From Paenibacillus macquariensis (lineage in GTDB: Bacteria; Bacillota; Bacilli; Paenibacillales; Paenibacillaceae), in contig NZ_FTNK01000006.1 of the NCBI RefSeq assembly GCF_900156375.1, positions 62,001-126,000 of the forward strand: 64,000 nt of DNA, written 5' to 3'. Of the stretch, positions 17,374-25,686 are shown piece after piece. The translations under genes and the position numbers were made by a program. The first letter of the stretch is position 1; each line of letters begins with the position of its first letter. The notes below the pieces were generated by a model that searched no databases, was not told the origin of the DNA, and saw only the letters and a list, made by a program, of their open reading frames with translations.

Positions 17374-17705
17374 GCATTTACAACTCAACTCCTCATTGGT
17401 CCAGATTCATGTAGAGCGATAGTTCCTCTTAACAACTTCCCAATATAACATCAACCACAATGGAGTAGACGATATCACACCCTCTTCTAAATCGTTATGA
17501 GTATGACAAACTCTCCTCAATACGATTAAATCACGCAAAACATAGTATTTCGAAGTATTTATATAGATAATAAACGACACTCCCGAATGTAACCGTTTTT
17601 TTTTAACAATTCGATCTTAAAATCCAGTATTAATGCCTGTTTTAGGATTTTACATTATCTCGTTCTCAGCGTAACATTCATCTCAACAACTTATACTTTT
17701 CAAAT
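17374..17705. other. Noncoding stretch before the riboswitch
   Basis: No coding frame is supported. A TATACT at 17692-17697 is a plausible -10 for a transcript beginning near 17704, right at the start of the riboswitch; a matching -35 is not clear. Nothing else was recognised. Confidence 0.45.
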
Positions 17706-17872
17706 CAAACGCTGAATTCCCTTAAAAGGGAAACGGGGGACCCAACAGAAAACCGCCACAATGGTTTCATGGGGTGAATCCTTCTGCTTATTACTAAGCG
17801 CTAGGTAGGGCACTCTCAAGCCCGAATCCGACAGCTAACTTCGTAAGCGTATTGAGAGAGAACCACACCTTC
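17706..17872 (+). ncRNA. ydaO-type c-di-AMP riboswitch
   Basis: The conserved core of the ydaO-yuaA class is present in order: CTTAAAAGGG, AAACGGGGGACCCAA, TGGGGTGAATC, TAGGGCACTC...AAGCCCGAATCCG, CAGCTAAC and TTCGTAAGCG, closing with GAGAG. This class binds two molecules of c-di-AMP and normally turns genes off when the ligand is abundant, through a downstream terminator, which is present here at 17906-17944. Known targets are cell-wall hydrolases and potassium or osmolyte transporters. The next gene on this strand is an unrecognised 146-aa protein, making that the apparent target. Confidence 0.93.
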
Positions 17873-17905
17873 GTGCTTTCACAGCTTCTATTATTTACTG
17901 TGTAA

Positions 17906-17944
17906 AGCCCAAAGAGTAGAGATTCTCTACTCTTTGGGCTTTTT
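17906..17944 (+). terminator. Expression-platform terminator of the c-di-AMP riboswitch
   Basis: AGCCCAAAGAGTAGAGA pairs perfectly with TCTCTACTCTTTGGGCT and is followed by TTTT. It lies between the aptamer and the ribosome site of the gene at 17985. Confidence 0.9.
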
Positions 17945-17984
17945 ATGTTGTCCATCCATTCCATAACCATGAGGAGAATGATCC

Positions 17985-18425
17985 ATGTTAAACTTGACCG
18001 ACCCTTTGTCTGAACTGAAACAACCTGAGCTGTCCAACTTCAAGATTGGTAATTTAGAAATATATCAATTTGATTGTACATTAATCGAGAATATGGTAGC
18101 AGTGCATAGCGATAAGTGCACCTGTGGATTGTTTAAAATTTCAAGTCATGGCATCGATGGTTGGGCTGAGTACAAGATACCGGAAGTGCAGCAACATTTC
18201 GACCTCATCCACTGGGCTTCTGTTTTTATGCCGTTGAGAGGTCTGTCGATTTACGAGGGTATGACCTACAATCAGAATAAAACTGAACAATGGGGCCCTG
18301 TCAGAAAGACGCTAGTTGAATCAGCTCTGATAAACCTATCAGCTAATTTACAGAATCCATCAAATAGTATGCTTCTAGACCGTTCCTATCTTTTCACCCG
18401 CTCGCAAGCCTATTTCTCCTTTTAA
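17985..18425 (+). CDS. Unrecognised 146-aa protein behind a c-di-AMP riboswitch
   Basis: GAGGAGAATGATCC places the start firmly at ATG 17985. The protein is soluble, without signal peptide or membrane helix. A CTCG motif near residue 44, then GIDGWAEY (about 54-61), WASVFMPLRGLSIYEGM and a GPVRKTLVESALINL helix can be seen; the GxxGWxE piece faintly recalls the N-terminal cap of enolase-superfamily proteins, but the catalytic barrel is absent, so this is not an assignment. It is the only gene before the next terminator, hence the likely target of the riboswitch. Function is unknown. Confidence 0.72.
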   Translation: MLNLTDPLSELKQPELSNFKIGNLEIYQFDCTLIENMVAVHSDKCTCGLFKISSHGIDGWAEYKIPEVQQHFDLIHWASVFMPLRGLSIYEGMTYNQNKTEQWGPVRKTLVESALINLSANLQNPSNSMLLDRSYLFTRSQAYFSF

Positions 18426-18445
18426 ACATAGATTTAACACGATGC

Positions 18446-18482
18446 AAAAAACCACATATGCTTTTCACATATGTGGTTTCTA
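18446..18482. terminator. Bidirectional terminator between convergent genes
   Basis: AAACCACATATG pairs with CATATGTGGTTT over a short T-rich loop, flanked by AAAAA on the left and TTTC on the right. Confidence 0.8.
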
Positions 18483-18509
18483 ATACGAGCTATTCAATTC
18501 AACTATTCA

Positions 18510-20204
18510 TTACAATTTGTTATCTTCTACCCCATCTAACCAACTCTCAATGTCACCGATGACCGATGTTACACAGCCATCCTCGAATGGAGATATTAGA
18601 CCAGCTACTTTCACAAGGCCTAAGAAGGATTGACTTCCTCCCTGTTGACATAACTTCAAATAATCTGCCCAGGCTGATTTAGAATCCTCGTTCATCTTCT
18701 TCCAGAATTGGAATGCACAGATTTGCGCCAAAGTATAATCGATATAATAGAATGGGGATTGGAAAATATGAGCTTGCTTCTGCCAGAACGCACCGCTCTC
18801 CAAATAATGATTATTCTCATAATTACGATGCGGTAAATACTTCTTCTCAATCGCACGCCATGCGCTCTTACGCTCCGCTGGTGTCGCTTCTGGATGATCG
18901 TATACGAAATGTTGGAATTCATCAACAGATACGCCGTAAGGAATAAATAACAATGATTCAGCTAAATGGTTGAAGCGATATTTATCTGCATCTTCCTTAA
19001 AGAACAGATCCATCCAAGGCCACGTAAAGAATTCCATACTCATCGAGTGGATCTCGCATGCTTCAAATGTAGGCCAGTTATATTCAGGAACGCTATAATG
19101 GCGGCTCTCATATACTTGGAAAGCATGCCCCGCTTCATGTGTAAGCACGTCAATATCCCCAGATGTTCCATTGAAATTGGAGAAGATAAACGGAGCGCCG
19201 TACTCGCTCAAGTAGGTGCAATATCCCCCGCCTTGTTTACCCTTTTTACTTACTAGATCCATTAGTTCATTATCAACCATAAACGTGAAGAATTCATTCA
19301 CTTCAGGTGAGAGCTCACGATACATCTTCACGCCATTCTCAAGAATCCAATCCGGATCTCCTTTAGGTGTCGCATTTCCGCTCTTGAAGCTAAAAGCTTC
19401 GTCATAGAAAGCCAATTGTTCAACATCGATTCGACGAGTCTGACGTTGTCTTAACTTCGTAGCCGCTGGAACGATAAATTCCGCAACTTGATTTCTAAAG
19501 TTGGCAACCATTTCGGCATTATAATCCGTACGATTCATACGGGCATATCCTAACTCCGTGAAATTAGCGTAACCAAGTTTCTTTGCAATCTTCGTACGTA
19601 CTTTAACCAAGTCGTCATAAATACGGTCGAACTGCCCTTCATTTTCAGCCATGAACGTATATCTAGCTTCAGCAGCAGCACGTCTCATTTGACGATCCGT
19701 TGATTGCTCAAATGGTGTCAACTGAGTTAACGTTCTTTCTTCCCCTTCGAATGGGATTTTAGCAGATGCGATAAGCTGTGAATATTCCGTCGTTAGCTTA
19801 TTTTCCAATTGAAGGTCTTCAATGATTTCCGGTTTAAATGTCTGTAATGAAAGTTCTGCCAATTGAAACAGTTGGCTTCCCCATTTTGTTTCCAAATCCG
19901 CTCTGAACTTAGAGTTGACTAGCCCACGATAGTAATCTGTTTCATATTCCTGAAAGACGGGTCCAAATTCATCGAAGAAATCCTGCTCTGCCTTATAGAA
20001 TTCATCATTCGTGTCCACAGAGTGTCTGATTGATGCCAATGTTCCTTGCGTCGCAACCTCACTACGCAATTTGTTAATCGATGTCATGATCTGATCTTGC
20101 TGATCGAAACTGTCTGCTGCATTAAATGCAGTTAGCAATAACTTGAACTGCTCTTCAACTACCTGTACATCCGGTCTTTCATAACGATATTCACTAAATT
20201 TCAT
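18510..20204 (-). CDS. M3-family oligoendopeptidase (second copy, not PepF-like)
   Basis: A cytoplasmic zinc peptidase of 564 aa. The metal site is THEAGH (His356, Glu357, His360) with Glu384 (EACEIHS) 28 residues after the first His, as expected for M3. The N-terminal region aligns poorly with PepF at 2.1-3.9 kb, and the EIHSMSMEFFTWPW segment matches the separate M3-not-PepF branch. It probably trims peptides in the cytoplasm. GAGAGGAT lies about 10 nt before the start. It stands as a single gene between two terminators or gaps. Confidence 0.92.
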   Translation of the reverse strand: MKFSEYRYERPDVQVVEEQFKLLLTAFNAADSFDQQDQIMTSINKLRSEVATQGTLASIRHSVDTNDEFYKAEQDFFDEFGPVFQEYETDYYRGLVNSKFRADLETKWGSQLFQLAELSLQTFKPEIIEDLQLENKLTTEYSQLIASAKIPFEGEERTLTQLTPFEQSTDRQMRRAAAEARYTFMAENEGQFDRIYDDLVKVRTKIAKKLGYANFTELGYARMNRTDYNAEMVANFRNQVAEFIVPAATKLRQRQTRRIDVEQLAFYDEAFSFKSGNATPKGDPDWILENGVKMYRELSPEVNEFFTFMVDNELMDLVSKKGKQGGGYCTYLSEYGAPFIFSNFNGTSGDIDVLTHEAGHAFQVYESRHYSVPEYNWPTFEACEIHSMSMEFFTWPWMDLFFKEDADKYRFNHLAESLLFIPYGVSVDEFQHFVYDHPEATPAERKSAWRAIEKKYLPHRNYENNHYLESGAFWQKQAHIFQSPFYYIDYTLAQICAFQFWKKMNEDSKSAWADYLKLCQQGGSQSFLGLVKVAGLISPFEDGCVTSVIGDIESWLDGVEDNKL

Positions 20205-20281
20205 ATGTATCTGTCATCCTCTCTTAATGTGTCTACCATCTATTATAATAAACTTCCACAGCAAAATGCCATAATAAATGG

Positions 20282-20479
20282 TCAATATATCCTTACATAT
20301 AACCAACTAACTATACCGACTGTTGCAAGAGTGACCAGTGTAACAAAGAAAATATAGCCTGTTTTTGTTCGGGTAGCCGAATGTTTGTCGTAGAAATCAG
20401 GATTTCGATTGTTGAAACCAGTCCACAATTCTACAACCAAGTTTACTACAACAAGAAAAAAACCTTTAATCAGTGGCAT
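20282..20479 (-). CDS. Small membrane protein of unknown function
   Basis: A 65-aa protein beginning MPLIKGFFLVVVNLVVELW, with one hydrophobic segment at about 5-18 and a second at about 41-62. Start ATG 20479 is chosen because GAAAGGG lies 8 nt upstream; the longer reading would begin with a GTG within that site. No family is recognised. It is followed by the M3 peptidase gene on the same strand after 77 bp. Confidence 0.65.
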   Translation of the reverse strand: MPLIKGFFLVVVNLVVELWTGFNNRNPDFYDKHSATRTKTGYIFFVTLVTLATVGIVSWLYVRIY

Positions 20480-20672
20480 ATAGGACACCCTTTCACATTT
20501 AATATTTATACAAATAATAACATAAATACCACAATAAATTAAAAATCCTGTTCAGATACTTCCAAAGACATTTTCCCGAAATAGGCTTATGCAGTGTTTA
20601 GGCTAAGTCTTGCCTCCATAGTATGTTATTGAATTTAACAATTGGGTGAGAAAAGAAATGAAGGAGGCTAAT

Positions 20673-20798
20673 ATGAATACATTTCCTACTCTAACAACAT
20701 CGATGTGCAATTTAAGCAGTAATCATGAAATGTATTGTCATGAAATCCTTAAATGGCCTACAAGAAGGTTGTGGTATCCATGTCAAGTCACTCTGTAA
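20673..20798 (+). CDS. Possible 41-aa peptide ORF at the head of the phosphonate operon
   Basis: A short frame starting at ATG 20673 with a very good ribosome site (AAGGAGG, 5 nt upstream) and ending at TAA 20798. The peptide begins MNTFPTLTTSMCNLSSN and has three cysteines, two histidines and a basic-aromatic patch (PTRRLWYPC). It overlaps the first ATP-grasp gene, so translation of this frame would deliver ribosomes to that start. It could be a coupling or leader peptide, a substrate peptide for the ATP-grasp enzymes, or chance. No homologue is recalled. Confidence 0.45.
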   Translation: MNTFPTLTTSMCNLSSNHEMYCHEILKWPTRRLWYPCQVTL

Positions 20799-21529
20799 AA
20801 GGAAAAATGATCAAGCATAAGCTCCTTGTTAAAAACCCTTCCCTATACCCACATATACCATCAACGAAATGGCTTACCGCCTCAGATGCACTACACATGC
20901 TTAAATCACATTCTACAGTCTTCTTGAAACCAGATGGCGGTAGTGGAGGTTCGGGCATTCTTAAGATTCGTAACACATCTACAGGTGGATATGAGATTAG
21001 GTATGGGAAGATACGCGAGCGTGTGGGAAAACATTCTTTATATCGCACTTTACGGCGGTATCAGAAATCGTCCACTCAATATATCGTTCAAAAAGGTATC
21101 CATTTAGGCCGATACCATGGAAGAGTATTTGATATTCGGATGTATTTACAGAAACCTCGTTCTGAATGGGGTATTTCTGGCATGGCTGCTCGAATTGCGC
21201 CTCCACATCATTACATTACGAATTACACAAGAGGAGGAAAAGCAGTCCTGTTAGAAAAAGTACTGTACCCACTATTTGAAGGAAACACCGAGAAAGTGAA
21301 TGAATGTATTGAAAATCTAAGAATTATATCCATGGACATTGCCACAACGCTCAACAAGAGGTTCAAGGATATTCGCGAGCTTGGCATTGATCTAGCCGTG
21401 GAAAGTAGCGGACAAATATGGATCATTGAAGCCAATACGAGACCTCAACACAAACTTTTCACCAAGTTGCCTACCTCAGAAATGCTCAGAACTATTCGGC
21501 ATAACAAAAAGAAGATAAAGAAAGGATAG
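20780..21529 (+). CDS. YheC/D-like ATP-grasp protein (first copy)
   Basis: A stand-alone ATP-grasp domain of about 249 aa. Seen in order: the ATP-binding strand [14 protein letters not shown], a VFDIRMYLQ strand after the LGRYHGR turn, and the metal-binding end [23 protein letters not shown] with the paired Asp/Glu/Asn. Homologues (YheC, YheD) are associated with the Bacillus endospore coat, but their reaction is unknown; ATP-grasp enzymes join a carboxylate to an amine or thiol. ATG 20780 is preferred (AAGAAGG 11 nt upstream, same N-terminal length as the second copy); ATG 20753 is possible without a ribosome site. pepM begins 5 nt after the stop, so the operon is tight. Confidence 0.86.
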   Translation: MSSHSVKGKMIKHKLLVKNPSLYPHIPSTKWLTASDALHMLKSHSTVFLKPDGGSGGSGILKIRNTSTGGYEIRYGKIRERVGKHSLYRTLRRYQKSSTQYIVQKGIHLGRYHGRVFDIRMYLQKPRSEWGISGMAARIAPPHHYITNYTRGGKAVLLEKVLYPLFEGNTEKVNECIENLRIISMDIATTLNKRFKDIRELGIDLAVESSGQIWIIEANTRPQHKLFTKLPTSEMLRTIRHNKKKIKKG

Positions 21530-21534
21530 GTCCG

Positions 21535-22434
21535 ATGAATAAATCGACTCAATTAAAGCATCTGTTTCAATCTCAGAGTACCGAATATTTAATGGAAGCC
21601 CATAATGGCTTATCTGCAACCATCGTAGAGCAGACTGGATTTAAAGCCATTTGGGCTAGCGGACTATCTATTTCCTCATCGCTTGGTGTTCGAGACAGTA
21701 ATGAAGCTTCCTGGACACAAGTACTCGATGTACTTGAATTTATGAGTGATGCGACGAAGATACCCATCTTGCTTGATGGGGATACCGGTTACGGAAACTT
21801 CAATAATGCTAGAAGATTAGTTAAGAAATTAGAGCAACGTCAAATCGCAGGTGTATGTATCGAAGATAAACTATTTCCAAAGACCAACTCCTTTATTGAT
21901 AACGGACCGCAACCTCTTGCAGATATCGATGAGTTCTGTGGAAAAATTAAAGCGATGAAGGATACGCAAGAGGATAATGACTTTATGGTCGTTGCAAGAG
22001 TTGAAGCTTTTATTGCAGGATTTGGACTCGAAGAGAATCTACGACGTGCGGAGGCGTACGAGCGTGCTGGTGCAGATGCCATTCTCATACACAGTAAAAG
22101 GCGAGATGCATCTGAAATCGAATTATTCATGAAAGAATGGAAGAGCAAAACCCCTATCATTATCGTTCCCACTAAATATTATGCCACCCCAACATCCCGC
22201 TTTAAAGAACTCGGAGTCAGTGCCATCATCTGGGCCAACCATAATCTACGAGCTTCTATCGATGCGATGCAGCGAATATCCCAAACCATTTTCCAAGATG
22301 AGAATCTACTTGCTGTAGAGAACAACGTAGCCACCGTAGATGAGGTTTTCAGACTACAGCACGTGGAAGAATTAACGACTGCTGAGGGCAAGTATCTTCC
22401 CACATCACACATACATCGAGATGATACTATATGA
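21535..22434 (+). CDS. pepM: Phosphoenolpyruvate mutase
   Basis: PEP mutase converts phosphoenolpyruvate to phosphonopyruvate, the C-P bond-forming step of nearly all natural phosphonates. The 299-aa protein has the diagnostic EDKxxxxxNS motif ([10 protein letters not shown], residues 110-119), which separates true mutases from isocitrate-lyase relatives. DGDTGYG (81-87) binds magnesium, SLGVRD carries Asp54, and the VARVEAF and ILIHSK strands complete the barrel. The start at ATG 21535 sits 5 nt after the first ATP-grasp gene; the stop overlaps the next start by 4 nt (ATGA). This is the decisive gene of the cluster, and the call is firm. Confidence 0.96.
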   Translation: MNKSTQLKHLFQSQSTEYLMEAHNGLSATIVEQTGFKAIWASGLSISSSLGVRDSNEASWTQVLDVLEFMSDATKIPILLDGDTGYGNFNNARRLVKKLEQRQIAGVCIEDKLFPKTNSFIDNGPQPLADIDEFCGKIKAMKDTQEDNDFMVVARVEAFIAGFGLEENLRRAEAYERAGADAILIHSKRRDASEIELFMKEWKSKTPIIIVPTKYYATPTSRFKELGVSAIIWANHNLRASIDAMQRISQTIFQDENLLAVENNVATVDEVFRLQHVEELTTAEGKYLPTSHIHRDDTI

Positions 22435-23576
22435 TTGATACCAAAGTGTTTGGAGAAGAACTTAAACAAGCAGGGTTTGCATTTTATACTGGGGTTCCCT
22501 GTTCATTTCTAAAGGATTTGATCAATTATGCGATTAATGATTGTGAATATGTGGGAGCGACAAACGAAGGTGATGCATTGGCCATCGCCAGTGGCGCTTA
22601 TTTGGCTGGGAAATATCCCGTTGTTCTCATGCAAAATTCAGGGCTCGCGAATGCCGTATCTCCCTTAGTCTCGCTAAATTATACGTTTCGGATTCCACTA
22701 CTAGGGTTTGTTAGTCTCCGCGGTGAACCGGGAATTCCCGACGAACCACAACATGAATTAATGGGTCAAATTACAACCCGTTTACTGGATCTGATGGAAG
22801 TACGTTGGGCTTATTTATCTTCAGATATAGCTGAAGCCACACAACAGATTCAACAAGCGATTCAAATCATCCACCAAGACCATCCTTTCTTCTTTGTCGT
22901 TAGAAAGGGAACATTTCAGAAAGAAATCCTGCGATCTCAAGAACAGAACCTTTCATCCAATATACTCAAGCAACCAAAAGATACTTCCGATCAGTTACCT
23001 AAACGTTACGATGCTCTTTCTACAATCCGATCCCTATCAGACAATAACACCGTGCAGCTTGCCACTACGGGAAAGACAGGACGAGAATTATACGAAGTTG
23101 CGGATATATCAAGTAATTTCTACATGGTGGGTTCTATGGGGTGCATTAGTTCTATTGGGCTAGGACTCGCGTTGTCCAAGAAAGATAAGGACATTATCGT
23201 CATTGATGGAGATGGTGCTCTACTCATGAGAATGGGGTCTTTGGCTACTAACGGATATTACAGTCCCCCAAATATGCTTCATATACTGTTAGATAATAAC
23301 GCACATGATTCAACAGGTGGGCAAAAAACCGTGTCTGACAATATTGACTTTGTCGAAATCACAGCAGCTTGTGGCTATACGAGGTCCATATATGTTCATA
23401 ACCTAGATCAATTAAGATCGTCCATTATGGATTGGAAAATAGAGAAAGGTCTCACTTTTCTTCATCTAAAGATTGCTCCGGGTTCCAAGAAAGATCTCGC
23501 TCGGCCTCATATTAAGCCATACGAAGTCAAGGATCGACTACGCCTATTCTTAAACTCTGGTACTTCAAGTCAATAA
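22431..23576 (+). CDS. ppd: Phosphonopyruvate decarboxylase
   Basis: A thiamine-diphosphate enzyme (381 aa) that pulls the unfavourable mutase reaction forward by making phosphonoacetaldehyde. The N-terminal PYR domain shows [11 protein letters not shown] and [19 protein letters not shown] with the catalytic Glu (about 40-60). The C-terminal PP domain shows the TPP motif from [11 protein letters not shown] to [13 protein letters not shown]. Length and order match the Fom2/Ppd family. It shares 4 nt with pepM and is followed, 15 bp later, by the transaminase. Confidence 0.95.
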   Translation: MIDTKVFGEELKQAGFAFYTGVPCSFLKDLINYAINDCEYVGATNEGDALAIASGAYLAGKYPVVLMQNSGLANAVSPLVSLNYTFRIPLLGFVSLRGEPGIPDEPQHELMGQITTRLLDLMEVRWAYLSSDIAEATQQIQQAIQIIHQDHPFFFVVRKGTFQKEILRSQEQNLSSNILKQPKDTSDQLPKRYDALSTIRSLSDNNTVQLATTGKTGRELYEVADISSNFYMVGSMGCISSIGLGLALSKKDKDIIVIDGDGALLMRMGSLATNGYYSPPNMLHILLDNNAHDSTGGQKTVSDNIDFVEITAACGYTRSIYVHNLDQLRSSIMDWKIEKGLTFLHLKIAPGSKKDLARPHIKPYEVKDRLRLFLNSGTSSQ

Positions 23577-23590
23577 GGGGAAGATCAATC

Positions 23591-24739
23591 ATGAGAAGTG
23601 TACAAAGAAATATTCTGCTTACCCCCGGACCTGCAACTACGACAGATACCGTCAAATTCGCTCAAATCGTACCGGATATTTGTCCTCGCGAGCCTGAGTT
23701 TGGACAGTTGATGGAATCGATATCTACCGATTTAACAGCAATCGTCGCAGATGAGAAACAATACACTGCCGTATTATTTGGTGGTTCTGGTACAGCAGCG
23801 ATGGACGCTGTCCTTAGCTCTGTCATTGGTGAAGATACGATAATTATCATTAACAATGGTGCCTATGGACAACGCATGTGCGAAATTGCTACCGTGTATG
23901 GTTTACATTTCATTGAATTTGTAAGTCCTCCAGATAAGCCAGTAGATTTATCAGCTTTAGAACAAATATTGAAACTCACCCACACGCCGATCACCCACCT
24001 TACTGTCGTTCACCATGAGACAACTACAGGCTTACTAAACAATATCAACGCTATAGGCGAGTTATGCAAGACTTATCAGGTAGAACTGATCGTCGATGCC
24101 ATTAGTTCATTTGGAGCGGTTCCTATTCAGATGGAGGATATGAATATTAGTTATCTGATTGCAAGCTCCAACAAGAATGTTCAAGGTCTACCCGGTGTAT
24201 CTTTTGTAATTGCCCCTAGGCAGAAATTTGAGGGTCTTCAGCATGTCCGTCAGAGAAGTTATTACTTGAATCTGTATGATCAATATAAGTACTTCCTTAA
24301 ACACAATCAGATGCGATTCACCGCTCCCATCCAGACGCTTTACGCTCTCCGACAAGCCATTAACGAATTCATGCTCGAGGGTATTGAGCAAAGATATTCA
24401 AGATATACTCAATCATGGGAATCGTTAACTCAAGGGATACATCGATTGGGATTGAATCATATCGTTGCGGAAGAACATCATTCCAAATTGCTTACATCCA
24501 TTATCGAACCCATTTGCGAAGGATACGATTTCCAACAAATGCATGACTTTTTTTACACTAAGGGATTTACGATTTATCCCGGAAAAGTCGAGAAATTAAA
24601 TACTTTTAGAATAGCGAATATCGGTGATATAACTCATCACGATATTGATGCATTCTTAGTTCTACTTGAAATCTATTTACGGGATATCGGATTCCCTCTA
24701 CGAGAGGCGGTTATTACCTATGAATCTAAGCAAAAATAA
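23591..24739 (+). CDS. phnW: 2-aminoethylphosphonate-pyruvate transaminase
   Basis: A 382-aa class V PLP aminotransferase that interconverts phosphonoacetaldehyde and 2-aminoethylphosphonate. N-terminal NILLTPGPATT, the FGGSGTAAMDA phosphate-binding segment, Asp169 in VDAISSFG and the Schiff-base lysine Lys195 in SSNKNVQG are all visible. PhnW enzymes usually act in phosphonate breakdown, but next to pepM and ppd and without a phosphonatase or C-P lyase it should run in the biosynthetic direction (inference from context). GGGGAAGATCA precedes ATG 23591, and the second ATP-grasp frame begins inside its 3' end. Confidence 0.93.
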   Translation: MRSVQRNILLTPGPATTTDTVKFAQIVPDICPREPEFGQLMESISTDLTAIVADEKQYTAVLFGGSGTAAMDAVLSSVIGEDTIIIINNGAYGQRMCEIATVYGLHFIEFVSPPDKPVDLSALEQILKLTHTPITHLTVVHHETTTGLLNNINAIGELCKTYQVELIVDAISSFGAVPIQMEDMNISYLIASSNKNVQGLPGVSFVIAPRQKFEGLQHVRQRSYYLNLYDQYKYFLKHNQMRFTAPIQTLYALRQAINEFMLEGIEQRYSRYTQSWESLTQGIHRLGLNHIVAEEHHSKLLTSIIEPICEGYDFQQMHDFFYTKGFTIYPGKVEKLNTFRIANIGDITHHDIDAFLVLLEIYLRDIGFPLREAVITYESKQK

Positions 24740-25460
24740 ATGGCTTAAGTATAAGTATTTGGAACATTCCTCTTCTTTAACTCCCTACCTACCACGCACA
24801 AAAAAATTCTCACACCATAATTTCCTTAGAATGATGGACAAATACGGTCAAGTGATCGTTAAACCGATTGGTGGCAGTCGGGGACGTGGTGTTTATCAAG
24901 TTAGGAATTTAGGAGAGGATCTCTACGAGATCCATATTGAGAATAGGCAACATCAATTTACTGGTCTAGATGCTGTTTATCGTTACCTACAAGAACGAAC
25001 CAAATATCACTCCTATATGGTGCAGCGTCTAATTACTCGCGCTACAGTTCATGGACGTCCCTTTGATATGCGGATCATTGTACAACGTAGACGACACCAC
25101 AGTACATGGAAAGTGACAGGTAAGGTCGCCAAAGTGGTGGGTCCAGGTTACATCGTATCCAATATTGAAAGAAGCAATGGCAAACTCATGCGGGTAAGTT
25201 CAGCACTCTCTGAATCATCGCTCAGTGACATGTCCAAAATGATGTTGAAGGACAAAATTCAACATGTCTCAATACGATCCGTCAAGCGGTTAGACCGTTT
25301 ATTCCCTGGCCATCGCATCTACGGGTTAGATATCGGATTAGATGACGAAGGTCATGTCTGGATTATCGAAGCCAACCTGTTTCCATCTAGATCCCACTTC
25401 CGGAAGCTTAAAGACAAGAGCATGTATCGTCGAATCTCTTCATATATCAATGGATACTAG
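24720..25460 (+). CDS. YheC/D-like ATP-grasp protein (second copy)
   Basis: A second stand-alone ATP-grasp domain of 246 aa, paralogous to the one at 20.8-21.5 kb: VIVKPIGGSRGRGV, HGRPFDMRIIVQ and the metal end YGLDIGLDDEGHVWIIEANLFPS. The ATG at 24720 is chosen because GAGAGGCGG stands about 10 nt upstream and the N-terminus (MNLSKNKWLKYKYLEHS) matches the first copy; the start lies 20 nt inside the transaminase gene, so translation is coupled. Strong basic patches (RRRHH, RRISSY) suggest an anionic partner. The two copies may use different partners or form a pair; a role in attaching 2-aminoethylphosphonate to a carboxylate is inference. Confidence 0.86.
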   Translation: MNLSKNKWLKYKYLEHSSSLTPYLPRTKKFSHHNFLRMMDKYGQVIVKPIGGSRGRGVYQVRNLGEDLYEIHIENRQHQFTGLDAVYRYLQERTKYHSYMVQRLITRATVHGRPFDMRIIVQRRRHHSTWKVTGKVAKVVGPGYIVSNIERSNGKLMRVSSALSESSLSDMSKMMLKDKIQHVSIRSVKRLDRLFPGHRIYGLDIGLDDEGHVWIIEANLFPSRSHFRKLKDKSMYRRISSYINGY

Positions 25461-25518
25461 AGGCCATGCACTCCATTTCCACGTATAAAGAAAGCACAAT
25501 GAAATATGGAAATCACTA

Positions 25519-25553
25519 GAACAGGGAAGCCTTGAATAAGCTCCCTGTTTTAT
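25519..25553 (+). terminator. Terminator of the phosphonate operon
   Basis: ACAGGGAAGC pairs with GCTCCCTGT (one bulged A), followed by TTTATTAA. It lies about 60 nt past the second ATP-grasp gene and closes the operon before the SLH protein. Confidence 0.75.
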
Positions 25554-25686
25554 TAATGTACACATTCTTGATGAATGATTCTAGAATCTAACAATATACA
25601 TAACATGTATCACTTTGTTGTTGGAATTATTACCCAATATAAATTACAATGAATTGGAAGATTTAACTTTGAAAGGATGATATATT

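Noticed and set aside
20500..20672. Sporulation-type promoter before the phosphonate operon
   Set aside because: CATAGTAT-like sequence is present, but no matching -35 at correct spacing for sigma-E, -F, -G or -K could be defended.
23591..24739. Phosphonate catabolism as the role of phnW
   Set aside because: pepM and ppd are in the same operon and no phosphonatase (phnX), phnA or phnY is present, so the biosynthetic direction is preferred.
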